Below are positions 59,843 through 64,000 of a DNA stretch of 64,000 nt, piece by piece. Position numbers and translations under genes: made by a program. Within the stretch, counting starts at the first letter, position 1, and each line of letters begins with the position of its first letter. Below the pieces are notes generated by a model that had not been told where the DNA came from, ran no database searches, and was given only the letters and a program-made list of their open reading frames with translations. Source of the DNA: Scalesia atractyloides (lineage: Eukaryota > Streptophyta > Magnoliopsida > Asterales > Asteraceae); NCBI GenBank assembly GCA_947069175.1, contig CAMTDV010000013.1, positions 28,771,857 to 28,835,856 of the forward strand, in the 5' to 3' direction.

Positions 59843-60148
59843 AAAGTCATTGCAACCCTCAGGGAGTGTAAGGATAGGTGCGTCACAAAGCCTTTGCTTT
59901 AAAGTTTGGAAGGCCTCCTCTTGCTAGGTCCCCAAATAAAGGGTTTTCCTTATACGGGAAAAATTAGCAATGAAACGTCGGTAATAACCAGCCAAACCAA
60001 GAAATGACCTAACTTCGGTAGGAGTACGTGGCGCTTGCCATTCCTGTACTGCCTTGAGTTTTGAAGGATTGACATGAATCCCTTTGTCATTGACGACATG
60101 ACCAAGGAATTGTACTTCTCCTAACCAGAATTCGCATTTTGAGAACTT

Positions 60149-60320
60149 AGCTTAAAGCTTTTCAGTCCTTAAGAGTGTAAGAATGAGTCAAAGGTGTCGC
60201 TCATGATCGGATTTTGACTTGGAGTAGATAAGAATTAGCTTAAAGCTTTCAGTCCTTAAGAGTGTAAGAATGAGTCAAAGTGTCGTCAGATCGGATTTGA
60301 CTTGGAGTAGATAAGAATGT
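60149..60320. repeat. 87-bp tandem duplication inside the RT gene
   Basis: The block from tagcttaaagctt to ggagtagataagaat at 60149 is repeated from 60236 with several single-base losses in the second copy. It lies in the reverse transcriptase region just after the FIDDILIYSKS motif and disrupts it. Confidence 0.85.
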
Positions 60321-60723
60321 CGTCGATGAAGACTATGACCAAACGGTCGAGGTAGGGTTTGCATACCCTATTCATTAAATCCAAGAAGACAGCGGGGGCA
60401 TTGGTTAAACCGAAGGGCATAACCATGAACTCGTAATGACCATAACAGTTCGGAAGGCGGTTTTTGGGATATCTTCTTCGCACACTCTAAGCTGATGATA
60501 ACCAGAACGAAGGTCGATTTTGGAAAAAACAGGTGGCGCCTTGAAGTTGGTCTAGAAGGTCATCAATGCGAGGCAGTGGATAACGATTCTTAACCGTCAA
60601 CTTGTTGAGTTCTCTATAATCAATGCACACGAAACGTTCCATCTTTCTTCTTCCAAAAAGAACAGGCGCATCCCAAGGCGATGAGCTAGGACGTATGAAT
60701 CCTTTGTCAGTCAACTCTTGCAT
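60286..60723 (-). pseudogene. Gypsy reverse transcriptase
   Basis: Contains GFIRPSSSPWDAPVLF, VCIDYRELNKLTVKNRYPLP, YGHYEFMVMPFGLTNAP and FIDDILIYSKS with the catalytic aspartate pair. A frame break lies near 60484-60525. A tandem duplication follows downstream. Confidence 0.93.
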
Positions 60724-60787
60724 TCTCGGATAGGGCTAACCTATAAGGGGATTTTGCGACCGGTGTAGAGCCAGGCACAAGATCGAT

Positions 60788-61357
60788 TCAAATTCGACTT
60801 CTCTCATAGGAGGAAGTCCTGAAACTCGTCGGGAAAACTTGCGGGAATTCTTTCACAATTGGAATATCTTCGAGCTTTCTCTCCTTGCCTCCCTTCTTGA
60901 CAACGTGAGCTAGAAATGCGACGTAGTTCTTGCGGAGATAACTTCGGGCTTGAAGACAGGACATCAATTTGAGTCCTTTCGAAGGGGTTTCCCCAAAGAT
61001 ACGTAGTGTCTGACCGTCGGCGAGCGGAATACGAATGAATTTTTCATGGCACACCACTTCAGTGTGATGCTGGCTGAGCCAGTCCATGCCGATGATAACA
61101 TCGAAACTTCCCAATTTCATAGGAATGAGATCAATTGGGAAATCGTGATCATTTAGGGTGAGAGTACAATTGCGTATAATAGAATTTAATGAAGTGGGTT
61201 TTCCGTCAGCAACTTCCACCGTCAGAGATTCAATGAGATTAACACGAGGTTGGTCGAGGATAGATTCGAATTCTAAGGACACAAAGCTCTTATCCGCACC
61301 AGTATCGAATAATATGGATGCATAACTACCATTTATGAGAAACGTACCATTGACCAC
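60788..61357 (-). pseudogene. Gypsy aspartic protease
   Basis: Contains ASILFDTGADKSFVS with the catalytic DTG, and FDVIIGMDWLSQHH, typical of the retropepsin-like domain of chromoviruses. The frame is open over 189 residues and is lost on entering the RT. Confidence 0.92.
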
Positions 61358-61364
61358 ATTGTTG

Positions 61365-62714
61365 TCAGCCTGGCTTGGTTGGCGTTGATATTGAAAGCTC
61401 TTCCTCTAGCAGTGGATGAGCTTGGTTAGCTTGGTTTACTGGGTTTGCTTGAGCTTGGGCATGGATGATGTTCACCAGGCGTGGGCAAGTGTTCCTGAAG
61501 TGGTTTGGGTCTCCACAATTGAAACAGGCTCGCATGGGTTGCATAATGGGGTAGTTGGGTTGGTAGTAAGGTTGGGCTGCGAGTGGTGCAGCTGGTAGAA
61601 GTAAGGGTTGTTGGGCTTGGCCCACCATTTGATTTTGGGTTTGGGTTGGAGGTTGTCTGCGGTTTAATCGCTGAAGGGTACGACAGGTTTGGATGGTGTG
61701 ACCCGCACGACCACAACTGGTGCAATGTTGGCAGGGGTTTTCAGGAGGGTGATGGTATTGACAACGGTTACACTTTGGGTGTGGGCCAGTGTATGGCCTT
61801 TTGAATGGTGCGGCTGGTGGGGCAACTTGGGTGATTGGTGCAGCAGTGATGGGAGGGTTTGGTTTGGGTGACGACAAAGTTCTTGCCATTTCGCTTCCTC
61901 TTACCAACAAACTTCGAGGATGGAACCTGGGTGGTTTGGAATTAGGGTCTCAATGGGTGTTTTCTTCTTCTCATCTTTGAATTTGCCGTTTCTAATGCGA
62001 TTTTCAGTGAGTTCCGTAGCGAACTCCATTGCGGCTTCAAGTGTTGCAGGCGAAGTGCTTAAAACCGAATCTTGGATTTTCGAGGGGAGGCCTCGAATGT
62101 AGTATTCGACTAGGCGGTATATGGGGTGAACAGATTGGGGATCATCTGGTTCAACTCGAGAAATCTCTTATTGTATGAAGTGTGGTCTCCTTCCTTTTGT
62201 TTCAATGCGTGAAACTCGTCTTCTAGCTTTTTGATTTTGCTTCTTGGGCAGAAGCGTCTCGTCATGATTTCCCTTAACTCTTCCCATGTTAAGGCCATGG
62301 CATCTTCAACGCCTCGCTTACCCTTTTCCGTGTTCCACTAGGTAAGGGCTACCCCAAACAATCTTCCAGTCGCGTAACGTACCTTACGGTCCTCGGGACT
62401 AGTCGCAATTGAGAAAGGTGTTTTCCATCTCCTCAAACCAATGAAGGAGAGCGGTGACACCTTCAGTCCCTTCATACCTTGGGGGATCGCAGGACTTGAA
62501 GTGTTTGTAGGTGCATTTGGGGGGTTTTGGGAGGAGGGTTGGCGACGCTTTGGTCTTCTTGGTTGGGAGGGTTGATGGGATTAGCGGTGAGGGCTTGCTG
62601 AACTTGTAGCACGATGTCAGGAAGCACTGCGGCCATTTGTTTAGCAATTTGCGTGGCCAAGCGCTCGTTTGACTTCCCTGACCTTCTACCTCCACGTAAT
62701 TGTCTAGCCGACAT
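61365..62714 (-). pseudogene. Gypsy gag
   Basis: The start is chosen at 62714 (MSARQLRGG). Capsid landmarks are DPPRYEGTEGV, LTWEELREIMTRRFCP and FHALKQKEGDHTSYNKRF. Near the C-terminus is a CCHC knuckle (CFNCGDPNHFRNTC) preceded by a second Cys/His-rich segment (CTSCGRAGHTIQTC). Frames break near 62560, 62340 and 62110-61910. Confidence 0.9.
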
Positions 62715-63498
62715 CTACAGGAACATATGTAGGAAGATTGTGAGTTCAAGAAGTTCCTAGGTGTCATGTGTCGTAAAAAGAATGAAAACAACATAACTGA
62801 AAATAATTTAACTACATCCATAGGATGTCTTGGGTTTGCTCATGTTTGGGCCTCCAAATGTCCCCCATACCATAGCCTGTGTAGTCATGTGGGCCCCCAT
62901 GACTATTGGGCTTGGTAGGATTCACATTGGTGTCGGCGGTTAACACTCGCTCCACCCGAATGAAAATGATTGCGAGATGTATGGTCGGAGGGTGTCCAGG
63001 TGTAGACACAATGACAACTCAAAGTGGGGTTAGCTCACACGACGTTTGCTATAGCATGCTTTGGCCTAATAGGTCCTTCGTACTCTCATCGTTAGTCCCC
63101 AGGTAGGCAAACTGGTCCTTCATTTTGGATTTATACGAATGCCAAGCCTAGACAGGACGTTCCGACTACCGGTACTCGTACCCTTCCAGTTACTACATGC
63201 CCGTCGTGAAAACTCACTTTGATGTGATTTGAAAAATACGAAAACATTGCAAAAATCATGGAAATCGTGAGGTGTGTGCTTTCATAGGTATGACATGTTA
63301 CGAGGATATAAACTATGATGAGCATTGCATATTAACATGTACTTGTGAGAGTGCTTGCATAATATTGGGTGTGAAAGTAAACATGAAACATATAAACATC
63401 ATGAATTTTGCATGTAACACATAAACAATTAAGATTTAATCAACTATAGTATAGGCTCTAAGGGTCTAATAACCTATCCTATATCCCTATAGTCACAA

Positions 63499-63510
63499 GC
63501 TCTGATACCA
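63499..63510 (-). other. Primer-binding site of the gypsy element
   Basis: On the minus strand TGGTATCAGAGC, a perfect match to the initiator tRNA-Met 3' end, three bases inside the 5' LTR. The 62715-63498 leader between PBS and gag is non-coding. Confidence 0.92.
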
Positions 63511-63513
63511 ATC

Positions 63514-64000
63514 TGTCACACCCCGACCCGCAGCGGAATAAAAGTCGGGGCATGATGGGTGATCACCAAAGCTCATGATATTTACTAAGAAGTTTCATAT
63601 TTATTAAATTCAAATTACAAATTCAAATATCCAATAAACAAAGTTCATACAAATACAAAAAAAATCTAAATGTTTATTCCAACGCAATAACTTGTTTATT
63701 CTTCTAGGCCATCCTAAGTGTTTCTTTCCTCAACTGGATCACCTGTATCATGTGTAAAACATGGGAGATTTTGGGTCAACAAAAGTTGGCAAGTGAACCT
63801 TGATAAAACATTTTAAATAATTGCATGTTTTATTTATTAAAGAAAATTCATGCATAAATCACATGTGAGCAAATATATATATGTAGACAATCACAAACCA
63901 CATTGAATGAATATATGACATGAATGATGATGTATTTGAGATCAAGGCTCAATCAAACGAAGCCGATCTAATGAGGCACTTGATGCTCAACCCGTATCCC
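63514..64000 (-). repeat. 5' LTR of the gypsy element (partial)
   Basis: Aligns base for base with 55721-56207. The remainder lies beyond the window, so the 5-bp target duplication cannot be checked. Confidence 0.92.

Larger units (their letters stand above)
55721..64000 (-). mobile_element. Ty3/gypsy chromovirus (Tekay/Del type), runs off the window
   Basis: Full-length-type element read on the minus strand: 5' LTR (right, cut by the window edge), PBS, gag, protease, reverse transcriptase, RNase H, integrase, chromodomain, 3' LTR (left). The gene order and terminal chromodomain define a chromovirus, and the long LTR and gag type point to the Tekay/Del clade. All coding regions contain frame changes. 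Over the roughly 487 bases where both LTRs are visible I count about 11 substitutions and one indel. Confidence 0.93.

Overview
The window is nuclear DNA of a flowering plant, most likely a eudicot. The evidence is AT-rich sequence, spliced genes with plant gene families, a plastid-targeted protein, plant Ty1/copia and Ty3/gypsy chromovirus retrotransposons, hAT, PIF/Harbinger and Helitron elements, and many MITEs. The general look of the long LTR families suggests Asteraceae, but that is an impression and not a proof.

Layout. 1-11,000 is gene-poor. It holds a solo LTR (590-2773, TSD CAACT), several degenerate repeat arrays, and a 3.8-kb Helitron (6116-9935) whose insertion point splits one of those arrays and which carries pieces of host genes. 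11,183-20,113 (minus strand) is a ten-exon gene for a PHD-SWIB-Plus3-GYF-CCCH protein of the NERD / zinc finger CCCH 19/44 family. I could join all ten exons in phase. One intron is a textbook U12-type AT-AC intron, and four other introns contain long inverted repeats. The reading frame is broken at three single-base positions. 20,114-30,100 is mostly intergenic, with a Harbinger-like relic, a Helitron end and a decayed CPP1 (chaperone-like protein of POR1) pseudogene. 30,345-33,529 (plus strand) is an intact six-exon plastid class I fructose-bisphosphate aldolase gene with a light-type promoter (I-box, G-box, CCAAT, TATA) and one GC-AG intron; it is the only clearly intact gene. 33,530-41,239 is AT-rich intergenic DNA with a short Helitron, MITEs and microsatellites.

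41,240-51,128 is a nested stack that can be unpicked by target-site duplications. A gag-only copia element was hit by a solo LTR in its interior and by a hAT MITE in its 3' LTR, and the hAT MITE itself received two more solo LTRs. 51,428-52,115 is a fold-back element with 230-bp arms that has captured an armadillo-repeat gene fragment. 54,490-55,240 is a broken PIF/Harbinger transposase. A copia LTR with its primer-binding site follows at 55,250-55,719. A chromodomain Ty3/gypsy element (Tekay/Del type, minus strand) starts at 55,721 and runs off the right edge. Its two LTRs differ by only about 2 percent over the visible overlap, and its left LTR contains a row of tRNA-like modules.

The two real genes work separately: aldolase in the Calvin cycle and plastid starch/sugar metabolism, and the PHD-CCCH protein probably in chromatin-linked gene silencing. 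The most interesting links are the AT-AC intron, and the coincidence that a probable silencing factor carries several hairpin-forming repeats in its own introns.
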